A stretch of 64,000 nt of DNA, taken from the NCBI RefSeq assembly GCF_004833285.1, contig NZ_STFG01000009.1:1-64000 (forward strand). The letters are read 5' to 3'. Position 1 is the first letter of the stretch. Each line of letters begins with the position of its first letter. The stretch is from Lampropedia puyangensis. Lineage in GTDB: Bacteria > Pseudomonadota > Gammaproteobacteria > Burkholderiales > Burkholderiaceae_C. Positions 1 through 8,728 of the stretch are shown here, in pieces. The notes below the pieces were generated by a model. That model saw only the letters and a program-made list of their open reading frames with translations, searched no databases and was not told where the DNA came from. The position numbers and the translations under genes are program-made.

Positions 1-747
1 ATTGTGCAGTAGTCGATTGATGATTCCGGGTTGTTCAAGTGTGCTGAGGTGTCCGCATTCAGCTACGATTTCGAGCTCGCAGGAAGGGATTTCTGCTGCC
101 ATTTCTATGGCTAATTCTGGGGGGGTGAGTTGGTCATGCTCGCCGACCAGAACAAGTGTTGGACAGGAAATATTGAGGAGCGTGGGGCGAGAGTCAACTC
201 GACCCATGATGGCGTATTGCTGTTGGATGTAATGAGCCACACCGGTGGTTTGTGCCATGGCAAGTACGCTTTGTAAAAGCTTTTGATTGTGTTGCTGTAC
301 CGGGTGAACTGAGCGTGGAAAGTTCATCTCGGTGACCAGTGGTAGTTTGCCTTGCTGCGCTAATGTAATCATTCTTTTTCTATTTTCTATGGCCTCATCG
401 TTGTCTGGTCGCGCAGAAGAATTCAAAATGGCCAAGGCGATCACTCTTTTGGGCGCTAGGCGCATGATTTCAAATGCGATGTAGCCCCCCATCGATAAAC
501 CGATGAGAACGAAACGAGGAGGGGCAGTTGCAAGAATTTCCTCAGCTATTGCTTTGATCGTGCTATTGCCAAGTGTGTTAGCAATGGTAATTGGGCCAAA
601 TCTCCATAAAGTAGACAGTTGACCTGCGAAAAGTTCAGGTGAGCATGCCAAGCCTGGTACTAAGACGGTGGGTAAAGAGGGGGCTTCGCCAATTGTTCTT
701 CCGAAATCGTTCGCTGCCAATGTTGTTGCTGACTCTGAATGTGGCAT
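1..747 (-). CDS. alpha/beta hydrolase, 3' end cut by the window edge
   Basis: An open frame on the minus strand starts at ATG 747 and runs off the left edge, giving 249 visible residues. It shows a complete serine-hydrolase triad. The nucleophile elbow is GLSMGG, the acidic residue lies in LVGEHDQ, and the histidine in ECGHLS close to the visible end, so probably only some ten C-terminal residues are missing. The order resembles 3-oxoadipate enol-lactonase/PcaD-like or carboxylesterase proteins, but the substrate cannot be told. It starts 20 bp after the gph stop on the same strand, so the two are probably co-transcribed. No signal peptide is visible, so it is probably cytoplasmic. Confidence 0.8.
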   Translation of the reverse strand, partial: MPHSESATTLAANDFGRTIGEAPSLPTVLVPGLACSPELFAGQLSTLWRFGPITIANTLGNSTIKAIAEEILATAPPRFVLIGLSMGGYIAFEIMRLAPKRVIALAILNSSARPDNDEAIENRKRMITLAQQGKLPLVTEMNFPRSVHPVQQHNQKLLQSVLAMAQTTGVAHYIQQQYAIMGRVDSRPTLLNISCPTLVLVGEHDQLTPPELAIEMAAEIPSCELEIVAECGHLSTLEQPGIINRLLHN

Positions 748-767
748 GGATAGTTTCCTTATGCTTC

Positions 768-1493
768 TTATCCGATACTAGGGAGTAATCTAGCAATCTC
801 TTCTATTGAGTCAAAATACCCATCTGCATCAATCGTTTCGACAGGATTGCCATGGTTGAAGCCGTAACGCAAAATGGCGATGGGGCACTGCGCTGCTCTG
901 GCTGCTGCAGCGTCATTGGCGGAGTCGCCAATCATCAACGTGTGTGCAGGCATAGTCTGAAGTCGAGTGCACGCTTGTATCAGAGGATAAGGATCAGGTT
1001 TACGTTTTGCGTAGGTATCGCCAGCAATGAGAAACTCTGCGTACCTTGCCAAGCCCGTATCGTGTAGTAATGGCATGGCAAGTCGCGTCGGTTTATTGGT
1101 GACTATGCCCATCGGATAGCCTTTTGCTCGTATTTGTTCAAGCCCTTCTCGTACACCTGGGTAGACTTTTACATGTGAAGTGCCCGCAGCTTCATATCCT
1201 GTGAAATATAAATGCATCGCTTGTTCAAACATATGCTCAATGGACTGGGCATCATGGGGCTGCTTTGCTTCTAGAAGGAGCATTTGTAGAACAACCCTGA
1301 CGAGATGCTCTGAGCCCTTGCCAATCGTTTGCGCGACGAATTGGGGTGATGCGTGGGGGAGTTGCATTGCATCACTCATAAAGTTGAGGGCGGCAACAAA
1401 CTCATCAAGCGTATTAATTAATGTGCCATCTAGGTCGAGTAAAACCGCTTGTATTGAATTGGGGGCTAATAGAAATGGGCTCGGTGTGTTCAT
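768..1493 (-). CDS. gph: phosphoglycolate phosphatase (HAD superfamily)
   Basis: This 241-residue HAD hydrolase is predicted to dephosphorylate 2-phosphoglycolate to glycolate in the cytoplasm. The motifs are in order: motif I LLDLDGTL near residue 20, the motif II threonine in GIVTNKP, the motif III lysine in KRKPDP and motif IV GDSANDA. A helical cap lies between motifs I and II. Length fits Gph of proteobacteria. Specificity within the HAD family is uncertain; pyrophosphatases and other sugar phosphatases look similar. It sits upstream of the hydrolase on the same strand and is divergent from rodA. Its product, glycolate, is the substrate of GlcDEF encoded 6 kb away. Confidence 0.8.
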   Translation of the reverse strand: MNTPSPFLLAPNSIQAVLLDLDGTLINTLDEFVAALNFMSDAMQLPHASPQFVAQTIGKGSEHLVRVVLQMLLLEAKQPHDAQSIEHMFEQAMHLYFTGYEAAGTSHVKVYPGVREGLEQIRAKGYPMGIVTNKPTRLAMPLLHDTGLARYAEFLIAGDTYAKRKPDPYPLIQACTRLQTMPAHTLMIGDSANDAAAARAAQCPIAILRYGFNHGNPVETIDADGYFDSIEEIARLLPSIG

Positions 1494-1626
1494 GAATACG
1501 ATACGGGTAGAGCAAATGTATGCTCAGGATTTTCTCAGGCACAAGGTTGAGAACTAAATGGTGTCAATAGCGGCTTAGATCAAATGCCGAAGGACTTGAG
1601 AATTGCATGCTGACTGATGTATTGGC

Positions 1627-2835
1627 ATGGTGTGCGCTGATAATACGGCAATGGCTGTGACACTGAACAAAACTCCTTGGCACCACCACTTCATTGGGCT
1701 GTTTTTGCGCTTTGATGGGTGGTTGATTCTTGCCATTCTTTTCTTGGCTGCGCTGGGTTTGATTGCCATGTATTCGGCAGGTTTCGACCATGGCACACGC
1801 TATGACTTGCATATGCGCAACATGCTGCTGGCAGCATGCATTCTGTTTATGGTGGCTCAAGTGCCTCCGCAAAAGATGTTGCTGTTGGCGGTGCCTTTGT
1901 ATGTGGGTGGTGTTGTGTTGCTGCTAGGCGTTGAATTTTTAGGAATTACGCGCAAAGGTGCGCAGCGTTGGGTCAATATAGGTGTAGTAATTCAGCCGAG
2001 TGAGATTATGAAAATTGCGGCGCCATTGATATTGGCGTGGTGGTTCCAATTGCGGCAGGCGCCTTTTCGAGCGACCGATTTTATAGTTGCTGCTGTTTTG
2101 TTGGCGGTGCCGGTAGCCTTGATTCTTCATCAACCAGACTTGGGTACATCACTGCTGGTTTTGGCCGCTGGACTTTCTGTAATTTTCTTTGCGGGATTGC
2201 CCTGGAAACTGATCGTTCCTCCTGTCATTTTGGGTGTAATTGGAATTGTGCTGATTGTCGTGTTTGAGCCGCGTTTGTGCCAGGATGGCGTCGACTGGGT
2301 GGTGCTGCATGACTACCAGAAAACGCGTGTGTGCACGTTGCTTGACCCTTACAACGACCCGTTAGGTCGTGGTTTTCATATTATTCAAGGCATGATTGCC
2401 ATTGGCTCTGGGGGAGTGTGGGGCAAGGGATTTATGGCGGGAACGCAAACACATTTGGAATTCATTCCAGAACGGACAACCGACTTTATTTATGCTGCCT
2501 TTGCAGAGGAGTTTGGACTGGTTGGAACCGTTGCCTTATTGCTTGGTTTCTTATTTTTGATTTACCGTGCGCTAATCATTGCCATCCGTGCGCGAAGCTT
2601 GTTTGGGCGTCTGATGGCATCAGCCGTGGGCATGATTTTCTTTACTTATGCTTTCGTCAATATGGGGATGGTGATGGGGATTTTGCCTGTCGTGGGCGTA
2701 CCTTTACCGTTTATTAGCTATGGCGGTACAGCCATGGTTACATTGGGTTTAGCGCTCGGTATCTTGATGTCAGTGGCAAGAGACAGCGCCATTGTCGAGC
2801 CGACAATCGAATTCACTGGTAATGCTGCCCGTTAA
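1627..2835 (+). CDS. rodA: RodA, SEDS-family peptidoglycan polymerase
   Basis: This 402-residue integral membrane protein belongs to the SEDS family (RodA/FtsW), the glycosyltransferase that polymerises lipid II for rod-shape elongation together with PBP2. About ten hydrophobic segments are visible. The conserved large periplasmic loop includes DPYNDPLGRGFH, GSGGVWGKG and ERTTDFIYA. The C-terminal PLPFISYGG motif is also present. RodA rather than FtsW is favoured by IMKIAAPL after the first segments and by the overall length. The true start could be ATG 1651; neither site has a strong ribosome binding site. It stands alone, divergent from gph and convergent with the next gene, without the usual upstream mrdA. 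Confidence 0.9.
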   Translation: MVCADNTAMAVTLNKTPWHHHFIGLFLRFDGWLILAILFLAALGLIAMYSAGFDHGTRYDLHMRNMLLAACILFMVAQVPPQKMLLLAVPLYVGGVVLLLGVEFLGITRKGAQRWVNIGVVIQPSEIMKIAAPLILAWWFQLRQAPFRATDFIVAAVLLAVPVALILHQPDLGTSLLVLAAGLSVIFFAGLPWKLIVPPVILGVIGIVLIVVFEPRLCQDGVDWVVLHDYQKTRVCTLLDPYNDPLGRGFHIIQGMIAIGSGGVWGKGFMAGTQTHLEFIPERTTDFIYAAFAEEFGLVGTVALLLGFLFLIYRALIIAIRARSLFGRLMASAVGMIFFTYAFVNMGMVMGILPVVGVPLPFISYGGTAMVTLGLALGILMSVARDSAIVEPTIEFTGNAAR

Positions 2836-2874
2836 TTCGCGCCGTCACCAAGGCTGCCGCATTACGTATTTCGC

Positions 2875-3612
2875 CTAGTGCTGTTTGTTCGGACTGGCGA
2901 TGGCAGTGCACCGATGCGGCTGCACGCGCCAACGTTTCCAATTCGGCGCCAGAATATAGGCACCATGGACCTTTTTGGTGGCAACAAGCCAGTACATGTT
3001 GCCTAAAAATGGCAGGAACGGGGTGGCGATACGATCCACCCATGCCATGCTGCTGTACCAGTGCGTATTTTTAAAACTGGGCAGAAAGCAACCAAAGGAT
3101 GCATCCTGAACCTCTAGATTGAGTAAGTGAAGCCAGTCACGCAGCCGCAGGTAACCAATGGGCGTGCCCAGTTGCTGTTGAGACAGGGCGGGGCGTGTGC
3201 GGCCAAGTAACCGCACTGGATTGAAGCCACTGATGATTAGCCTTCCTTCTGGGCGCAACACCCTGCAAGCTTCTCGCAATGCCGCGTGCGGTTGATGGCA
3301 TAGCTCTAAACCATGCGGCATGACAAGTAAATCAAATTGCTCCGTTTCGAAGGGCAAGGCTTCGGCATGAGCACAAAGATGTGCTGATGCAGTCGTGCCT
3401 GCATAGTCTTGTAGCTGCCAACAATGTTGAATACGACTGTTGTGCAAGGCATGGATGGCTGAGGCGCCAATTTGCAGCGCATAGTAACCAAAGTAGTCGG
3501 CAACAGCGTGGTCATAATGCTGCTGTTGCCAGTGGCAAACGTATTGCCCAGCTGCTGCATGTAGCAGCCACTGGTTAAACGCATTGTTCTCATTTTCAAT
3601 GGTCAATCCCAT
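2875..3612 (-). CDS. YafS-type class I SAM-dependent methyltransferase
   Basis: The protein of 245 residues matches the methyltransferase-11 fold, with an acidic-hydrophobic FDLLVMPHGLE motif, ACRVLRPEG (post motif II) and LIISGFNP. The glycine-rich SAM motif I is degenerate. It resembles E. coli YafS, which is also the neighbour of gloB, so the pairing is conserved although the substrate is unknown. I chose the ATG at 3612, which gives a start like YafS; an upstream in-frame ATG at 3645 is possible. With the chosen starts, the initiation codons of this gene and of gloB overlap on opposite strands. It is likely cytoplasmic. Confidence 0.75.
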   Translation of the reverse strand: MGLTIENENNAFNQWLLHAAAGQYVCHWQQQHYDHAVADYFGYYALQIGASAIHALHNSRIQHCWQLQDYAGTTASAHLCAHAEALPFETEQFDLLVMPHGLELCHQPHAALREACRVLRPEGRLIISGFNPVRLLGRTRPALSQQQLGTPIGYLRLRDWLHLLNLEVQDASFGCFLPSFKNTHWYSSMAWVDRIATPFLPFLGNMYWLVATKKVHGAYILAPNWKRWRVQPHRCTAIASPNKQH

Positions 3613-4393
3613 GCACCTGCGTCCTATTTCTGCATTTTCAGACAACTATATTTGGATGATGGATGATGGCCACCAAGCGGTGGTGGTCGATCCTGGGGAT
3701 GCAGCACCTGTGCAAGCTGTTTTGCAAGAGCTTGGTTTAGTGCTGCAAAGCATTGTAGTGACGCATCATCATGCTGACCATACTGGAGGTGTCAGTGCCT
3801 TGAAATCGCACTTCGGGGCGACTGTCTATGGCCCTGCTGGAGAAGTCATTGCAGATGTGGATGTGCATTTGCGAGGCGGCGATACCTTCAGCTTGTTGGG
3901 GCACACAAGCCAAGTCATTGCGGTGCCAGGGCATACGGCTGGGCATATTGCCTACTATTTGCCTGAAGTCGCTTTGGATGACGGGGCTGCGCCCGTACTA
4001 TTTTGTGGTGACACGCTGTTCAGTGCGGGTTGTGGGCGATTGTTTGAGGGAACCCCTGCGCAAATGCTGAATGCATTGGATGCCTTGGCTGCGCTGCCCC
4101 ACGCGACGCGAGTCTATGCTGCGCATGAGTACACCTTGTCGAACATGCGTTTCGCAGCGGTGGTAGAGCCTGACAATCGGGATTTGCAGGCAGCGCTGCG
4201 ACAAGCACAGCAACTGCGTGCACAAGGTGCACCGACATTGCCTAGTTCACTTGACCTTGAGTTGGCGATCAACCCCTTTTTGCGCAGTCGTTTGCCAAAT
4301 GTGCGAAAAGCCATTCAGGCACACGCAGATCAGTCTTGTGACTTGGATGAGCAATGGTTTGCGGCTTTGCGTGAATGGAAAGACCATTTTTGA
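3611..4393 (+). CDS. gloB: hydroxyacylglutathione hydrolase (glyoxalase II)
   Basis: The 260-residue metallo-beta-lactamase-fold enzyme hydrolyses S-D-lactoylglutathione to D-lactate and glutathione, the second step of methylglyoxal detoxification. The binuclear metal motif THHHADH is present near residue 55. Further metal ligands are in PGHTAGH and FCGDTLFSAGCGR, and the C-terminal substrate-binding part contains AAHEYT. Length matches the family (about 258). ATG 3611 gives the canonical beginning with DNYIW close to the N-terminus; ATGs at 3584 and 3599 are less likely. It is divergent from the methyltransferase with overlapping start codons. Confidence 0.93.
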   Translation: MHLRPISAFSDNYIWMMDDGHQAVVVDPGDAAPVQAVLQELGLVLQSIVVTHHHADHTGGVSALKSHFGATVYGPAGEVIADVDVHLRGGDTFSLLGHTSQVIAVPGHTAGHIAYYLPEVALDDGAAPVLFCGDTLFSAGCGRLFEGTPAQMLNALDALAALPHATRVYAAHEYTLSNMRFAAVVEPDNRDLQAALRQAQQLRAQGAPTLPSSLDLELAINPFLRSRLPNVRKAIQAHADQSCDLDEQWFAALREWKDHF

Positions 4394-4413
4394 ACTTGCA
4401 AACCTGTTGTTGG

Positions 4414-5304
4414 TCAATGCGGCTTTGGCGGGCGAGACTTGCGGCCCGCAGAGGCAATGCTGCCGATTGAAGCTGCCATGATGCAGCCAATGGCCAGCCA
4501 TTGGCTTGGGGCAAGTAACTCATGCAGAAAAAGCATTCCTGCCAGTGCTGCGACGACTGGCTCAATGCTCAGCATGACGCCAAAGGTCTCGCGTGGCAAC
4601 CGTTTGAGGGCGTACATTTCTAAGGAAATAGGAATGGCGCTGGACACGATCGCCACGGCCAGCCCGAACAGCAGCAGTTGTGGGTGCAGTAAGTCCAGAC
4701 CAGTATGGGCAACCCCAACGGGTACGACAATCAGTGAGGCAGCCAGCAGGCCTAGCGAGACGGACTGGCCTGCATGCAAGTGCCCTGCACGCTTGCCAAA
4801 AATGATGTAGGTCGCCCATGCCGCAGCGGCACCAAAGGCCCATGCAACCCCGGTTGGATCTAAGGCAGAGGCATCTTGTTTGAATGGCAATAGCAGGGCT
4901 AGTCCTAGTACCACTAGGGCAATCCATACATAGTCGAGTTTGCGCTGTGAGTAGTACAAAGCCACTCCAAGTGGCCCAATAAATTCAATGGCCACTGCAA
5001 TGCCAAACGGGATGGTTTGCAGAGCCATGTAAAACATCAGGTTCATGCAACCCAACGCCAAGCCATAGCGCAACACGGCATAGCGATCAATGCGTGAAAT
5101 GGGCCAGCGCCAAGGCCGCCAGAAGACCAGCAATACCAAAGCTGACATGCCAACCCGCAAGGCACTAGTGCCTTGCGCACCAATGAGTGGAAAGAGTTGC
5201 TTGGCATAAGACGTGCCGATGGCCAGTGAGCAAACGGCAGTCACTACGGCCAAAACGGGGAGCAACAAAGGGGGAAGCGCTATAGAAGAAGTACTGTTGT
5301 GCAT
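4414..5304 (-). CDS. rhtA: EamA/RhtA-type amino-acid exporter
   Basis: The 296-residue inner-membrane protein has about ten hydrophobic segments arranged as two EamA repeats. The signature GIAVAIEFIGPLGVAL is very close to RhtA, the threonine/homoserine exporter, and the length is the same. The ATG at 5304 was chosen; a TTG three codons upstream would also be in frame. It is divergently transcribed from an Lrp/AsnC regulator with about 70 bp between them, a common arrangement for amino-acid exporters and their substrate-responsive regulator. The exact exported substrate is inferred. Confidence 0.75.
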   Translation of the reverse strand: MHNSTSSIALPPLLLPVLAVVTAVCSLAIGTSYAKQLFPLIGAQGTSALRVGMSALVLLVFWRPWRWPISRIDRYAVLRYGLALGCMNLMFYMALQTIPFGIAVAIEFIGPLGVALYYSQRKLDYVWIALVVLGLALLLPFKQDASALDPTGVAWAFGAAAAWATYIIFGKRAGHLHAGQSVSLGLLAASLIVVPVGVAHTGLDLLHPQLLLFGLAVAIVSSAIPISLEMYALKRLPRETFGVMLSIEPVVAALAGMLFLHELLAPSQWLAIGCIMAASIGSIASAGRKSRPPKPH

Positions 5305-5376
5305 GGTGCGCAACTATATTGCGTGGCGTGAGAGTATTTGCTTCTCTTTTACTTATGTTTGTGCATGATTCGCTCT

Positions 5377-5871
5377 ATGAACCGCCACCAAACGTCTATT
5401 GCACTCGATGCTTTCGATATCGCTATTCTCAGCATATTGCAGCGTGAGAGTCATCTCTCGCAGCGGGAAATCGCTGAACGTATTCACCTCTCTGCGCCTG
5501 CGGTTCAGCGGCGCATTAAACGTTTGGAAGATACCGGGGTGATTGCGGCGCATGTTGCAGTTCTCAATCCAAGCAAAGTCGGCAGCCCAATGCTGCTGAT
5601 GATTGAGGTGCAGATCCATAATGAAAAGCGTGCACATCTGACCCCGTTGGAGATGCGCATCGCGCAGGAGCCCGCTGTGCAGCAATGCTATTTTGTGACA
5701 GGGCAGGCAGATTATTGGCTGTTGGTGGCTGCGCCCAACATGGATGATTTTGTCGCGTTGACTCGGCGGTTGTTTGATGATGACGACAACGTCAAGCGCT
5801 TCACCACGTCTGTCGTGCTGCGTCGTATCAAAGTGGGGCTGGAGTTGCCTTTGCCCTCAGTTCCTCTATAG
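5377..5871 (+). CDS. Lrp/AsnC family transcriptional regulator
   Basis: The 164-residue protein has an N-terminal winged HTH containing LSQREIAERIHLSAPAVQRRIKRLE and a C-terminal RAM/ligand-binding half containing CYFVTGQADYWLLV and a terminal RIKVGLELPLP segment. Family members sense amino acids and form octamers that wrap DNA. The start is uncertain: ATG 5377 gives the usual short N-terminus and ATG 5365 is also in frame. It probably regulates itself and the divergent RhtA-like exporter through the short shared intergenic region; no obvious palindrome is visible there. Confidence 0.85.
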   Translation: MNRHQTSIALDAFDIAILSILQRESHLSQREIAERIHLSAPAVQRRIKRLEDTGVIAAHVAVLNPSKVGSPMLLMIEVQIHNEKRAHLTPLEMRIAQEPAVQQCYFVTGQADYWLLVAAPNMDDFVALTRRLFDDDDNVKRFTTSVVLRRIKVGLELPLPSVPL

Positions 5872-5977
5872 AGCGCAAACACAGAGCAGTCATCAGGCCG
5901 TTCATATGGACGTTGCGCACGAGCATGCATTGAGACGACTTAAGCGTGCATGTGCAATAGGCAATCAAATCCGTGCA

Positions 5978-6003
5978 ACAAAAAAAGGGTGCTTGCGCAC
6001 CCT
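5978..6003 (-). terminator. intrinsic terminator of the porin gene
   Basis: A perfect 7-bp stem (agggtgc/gcaccct, loop ttgc) is followed, on the minus strand, by a run of U from the AAAAAA at 5980-5986. It lies about 35 bp after the porin stop codon. Confidence 0.85.
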
Positions 6004-6036
6004 GTCAAATGAGTCACCTTGGAAACTAAATGGTTC

Positions 6037-7197
6037 TTAGAAGCGATGGCGAATACCGATAGTCACTCCAGTGCGGTTCTTGGCGCCATTGGCTGCACCG
6101 CTTGTGTCGGTCAGCGATACATGTTCTCCGCTGAGCTTGGTGTAGTCCACGCTAAAGTACGCATCCGTGCGCTTGGAGAAAGCGTAGTCCAGTACGGTTG
6201 ATGCAAAGTGCGCCTTGCCGTCTGCCATTGCTGTGCGCCCCGATTGCTTCGCGTACCAGTAGTGCACGCCCCAGTTCAACTGTGGCGTGACTTGGTAACC
6301 AAAGCCTACAGTTGCCATTTTGCGTTTGTTTGCTGCGGTGAATGCGGCACCGCTGAAGCCACCATTCGATGTCCCTGACCAGAGTGAACTGAGCACCGAA
6401 TAATCCACATTGCATTGGATATTTGCACCGCAATTGGCTTGGCCATCCAGGTTGTGTTTGTTTTCACCGTAGGCAGTGTTGAAGTACCACGGGCCCGTGC
6501 GGTAGGAGCCGCCGATGGCGTACGACTCAAGCTTTTTGTCTGCGCTGCCAAATTTGCGTTGGAGGTAACCAGCACCAACGGCCCAGCCGCCATCTGCCCA
6601 GCGCAGATAGCCGCCTGTTGACTTGCCCCCGGAAGAATAGGTTGCCCCGTTGACTGTTGTCGCACCTTCACCTTTGAGCGTAGTTTGCACGGCGAAGCGG
6701 AAATTGCCCAATTGCCCAATGTATTTGATCAGCTCGTTGCTGCGCGCTCCCATGGACATGCCCACCTCAGGTTTGAATGCTTCCATGTAGGGTGAGTATG
6801 GGTAAGACGCATACGTGGACGTGTAGAGATCGAACATCACGTTCCAGTGACGCCCCATAATGAGCTGGCCCCACTGCTTGCTGCGCAACCCGACCCAGGC
6901 ATGTTGGAAGTTATTGCCTACCACGCTGCCATCAGTGGTGAGAATACGCTGCTCGAAGTTGGCCAGTGCGCTAAGGCCATTGCCTAAGTCCTCGCTCACG
7001 TTGATGCCCAAGCGACTTTGAGACATGCCGCCTGGAATCATTTTCGTCTGTGAAGAGCCTTTGTTGCCTGCCGGTCCCTCGTTGGTGGTGTGCCGAATGG
7101 CCGCATCAACAATGCCATAGAGCTGGACATTGGATTGGGCCATCAGCGGAAATGCCGCGCCAATGGCCAGCATGCCAAGCGTGAGTTTTGCTTTCAT
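6037..7197 (-). CDS. general outer-membrane porin (Bordetella/Neisseria type)
   Basis: The 386-residue protein begins with a typical signal peptide, KAKLTLGMLAIGAAFPLMAQ, followed by SNVQLYGIVDAAI, the conserved first beta strand of 16-stranded betaproteobacterial porins. It ends in GIRHRF; the terminal phenylalanine is the BAM recognition signal. Internal GMSQSRLGINVSEDLGNGLSA is diagnostic of the porin-4/OmpC-like family. It forms a trimeric, non-specific diffusion channel in the outer membrane. A good ribosome binding site, AGGAGACACA, precedes the ATG. The gene stands alone, with its own terminator and a 256-bp upstream region. Confidence 0.93.
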   Translation of the reverse strand: MKAKLTLGMLAIGAAFPLMAQSNVQLYGIVDAAIRHTTNEGPAGNKGSSQTKMIPGGMSQSRLGINVSEDLGNGLSALANFEQRILTTDGSVVGNNFQHAWVGLRSKQWGQLIMGRHWNVMFDLYTSTYASYPYSPYMEAFKPEVGMSMGARSNELIKYIGQLGNFRFAVQTTLKGEGATTVNGATYSSGGKSTGGYLRWADGGWAVGAGYLQRKFGSADKKLESYAIGGSYRTGPWYFNTAYGENKHNLDGQANCGANIQCNVDYSVLSSLWSGTSNGGFSGAAFTAANKRKMATVGFGYQVTPQLNWGVHYWYAKQSGRTAMADGKAHFASTVLDYAFSKRTDAYFSVDYTKLSGEHVSLTDTSGAANGAKNRTGVTIGIRHRF

Positions 7198-7396
7198 TGT
7201 GTCTCCTGTTCTGGCGTGTTATGAATGTGCCAGTTTGTTAATAAAGCGAAGCAAGTTCATTTTGGGATAGAGCGGGCCTTGATGGCTATACCTGCACAGT
7301 TATGGTTTTCCCCGCTTTTGTCACCTATGCAGCACGGCTCTGGTCATCCCGGTTGACAGCCTCTTTAATGCTCTGTAATGCTTAAAAAATGAGCAT

Positions 7397-7433
7397 AAAA
7401 AAAGCGCCGCAATGAAAGCCATTGCGGCGCTTT
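7397..7433 (-). terminator. intrinsic terminator of the glcDEF operon
   Basis: A perfect 14-bp inverted repeat (7401-7414 with 7420-7433, loop aaagc) is followed on the minus strand by a U-rich tail from the A-run at 7397-7403. It lies 20 bp after the glcF stop and closes that operon before the porin promoter region. Confidence 0.92.
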
Positions 7434-7453
7434 GAAAGAGGGCGGAGCAAGTG

Positions 7454-8692
7454 TTATTGAGCAGGCGTCAAGGAGGAGGCTAGTGCGGCATCGACCATTT
7501 CTATCCAGTGTTTCACCGATGTTCTGCCTGCTCCATCCAAGTGAGTCTGGCAGCCGATATTGGCCGTGACGATTTGATCAGGACGACCTGATTCCAACGC
7601 ATCAAGTTTGTTGTCTCGCAGTTTTTTAGAAAGGGTAGGTTGGGTGACGGAATAGGTGCCCGCTGAACCACAGCACAGATGAGCATCAGGCACGGCCGTC
7701 AGATTAAAGCCCAGGCGAGTGAGCACGCTTTGTGCTACGCCCCCCAACTTTTGAGCATGCTGCAAGGTACAAGGGCAGTGGAAGGCGGTCTTTTGGTCTG
7801 ATTCGATCCGAATCTCTTCCAAGTCTTCGGCCGCCAGCACTTCAATCAAGTCCTTGGCTTTGTCACTTACTACTTTGGCCTTGTCTGCATAAGCAGGGTC
7901 ATCGCGCAGTACGTAGCCATACTCTTTGATGAATGCGCCACATCCACTGGCCGTTTGGATGATGGCTTCGGCACCTGCTTGTAAGTGGGGCCACCATGCA
8001 TCGATGTTACGGCGAGCGCGGTCTAGCCCATCTCTGGCGGCACTCATGTGGTAATCCACTGCGCCGCAGCATCCTGCTTCGTTAACGGTATCAATGCTGA
8101 TTCCCAGGCGATCCAATACACGCGCGGCGGCAGCGTTGGTGTTGGGCGAAAGGGTGGGTTGCACGCAGCCTTCGAGCATCAGCATACGGCGCGCATGGCG
8201 CGCAGCAGGGCGCGTGCCAGCAGGGGCAATGGCACGGGGCATTTTGCTGCTCAAGCGTTGCGGCAACAACGGTTTGAGAATTTGCCCGGTTTTGAATAAG
8301 GTGTTGAACACAGCTGGGCGAGGCAGGACTTGGCGCAAGCCTTCACGCAGCAAACGTTCTTTGGCAGGGCGTGGTACGCGCGCTTCCACAGCAGGGCGCC
8401 CAATCTCCAGAAGTTTGTGGTATTCCACACCGGAAGGGCAAGTGGTTTCGCAATTGCGGCAAGTCAAGCAGCGATCCAGGTGTTCCTGCGTGGCCGCAGT
8501 GACTTCGTCTTTTTCCAGGAACTGCTTGATGAGGTAAATGCGCCCGCGTGGCCCATCGAGTTCATTGCCCAATTCTTGGTATGTGGGGCAGGTGGCATTG
8601 CAAAAGCCGCAGTGCACGCAACTGCGCAGAATGCGTTCTGCCTCGGCGGCATGTTCCAGTTGTTTGGCAGACTTGCTGAAGTTGGTTTGCAT
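7454..8692 (-). CDS. glcF: glycolate oxidase iron-sulfur subunit
   Basis: The 412-residue protein carries two 4Fe-4S ferredoxin motifs, C25-C28-C31-C35 (CVHCGFCNATCP) and C73-C76-C79-C83 (CLTCRNCETTCP). Two CCG cysteine-rich domains follow (EAGCCGAVDYH and LCCGSAGTY). This is the electron-transfer subunit of the GlcDEF complex, which oxidises glycolate to glyoxylate at the membrane and passes electrons to quinone. It is the last gene of glcD-glcE-glcF, 36 bp after glcE, and is followed by a strong terminator. Length matches E. coli GlcF (407). Confidence 0.95.
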   Translation of the reverse strand: MQTNFSKSAKQLEHAAEAERILRSCVHCGFCNATCPTYQELGNELDGPRGRIYLIKQFLEKDEVTAATQEHLDRCLTCRNCETTCPSGVEYHKLLEIGRPAVEARVPRPAKERLLREGLRQVLPRPAVFNTLFKTGQILKPLLPQRLSSKMPRAIAPAGTRPAARHARRMLMLEGCVQPTLSPNTNAAAARVLDRLGISIDTVNEAGCCGAVDYHMSAARDGLDRARRNIDAWWPHLQAGAEAIIQTASGCGAFIKEYGYVLRDDPAYADKAKVVSDKAKDLIEVLAAEDLEEIRIESDQKTAFHCPCTLQHAQKLGGVAQSVLTRLGFNLTAVPDAHLCCGSAGTYSVTQPTLSKKLRDNKLDALESGRPDQIVTANIGCQTHLDGAGRTSVKHWIEMVDAALASSLTPAQ

Positions 8693-8728
8693 GGTCGAGT
8701 CTCGTGGCTAAGAGAAATGGCTGGAGCT

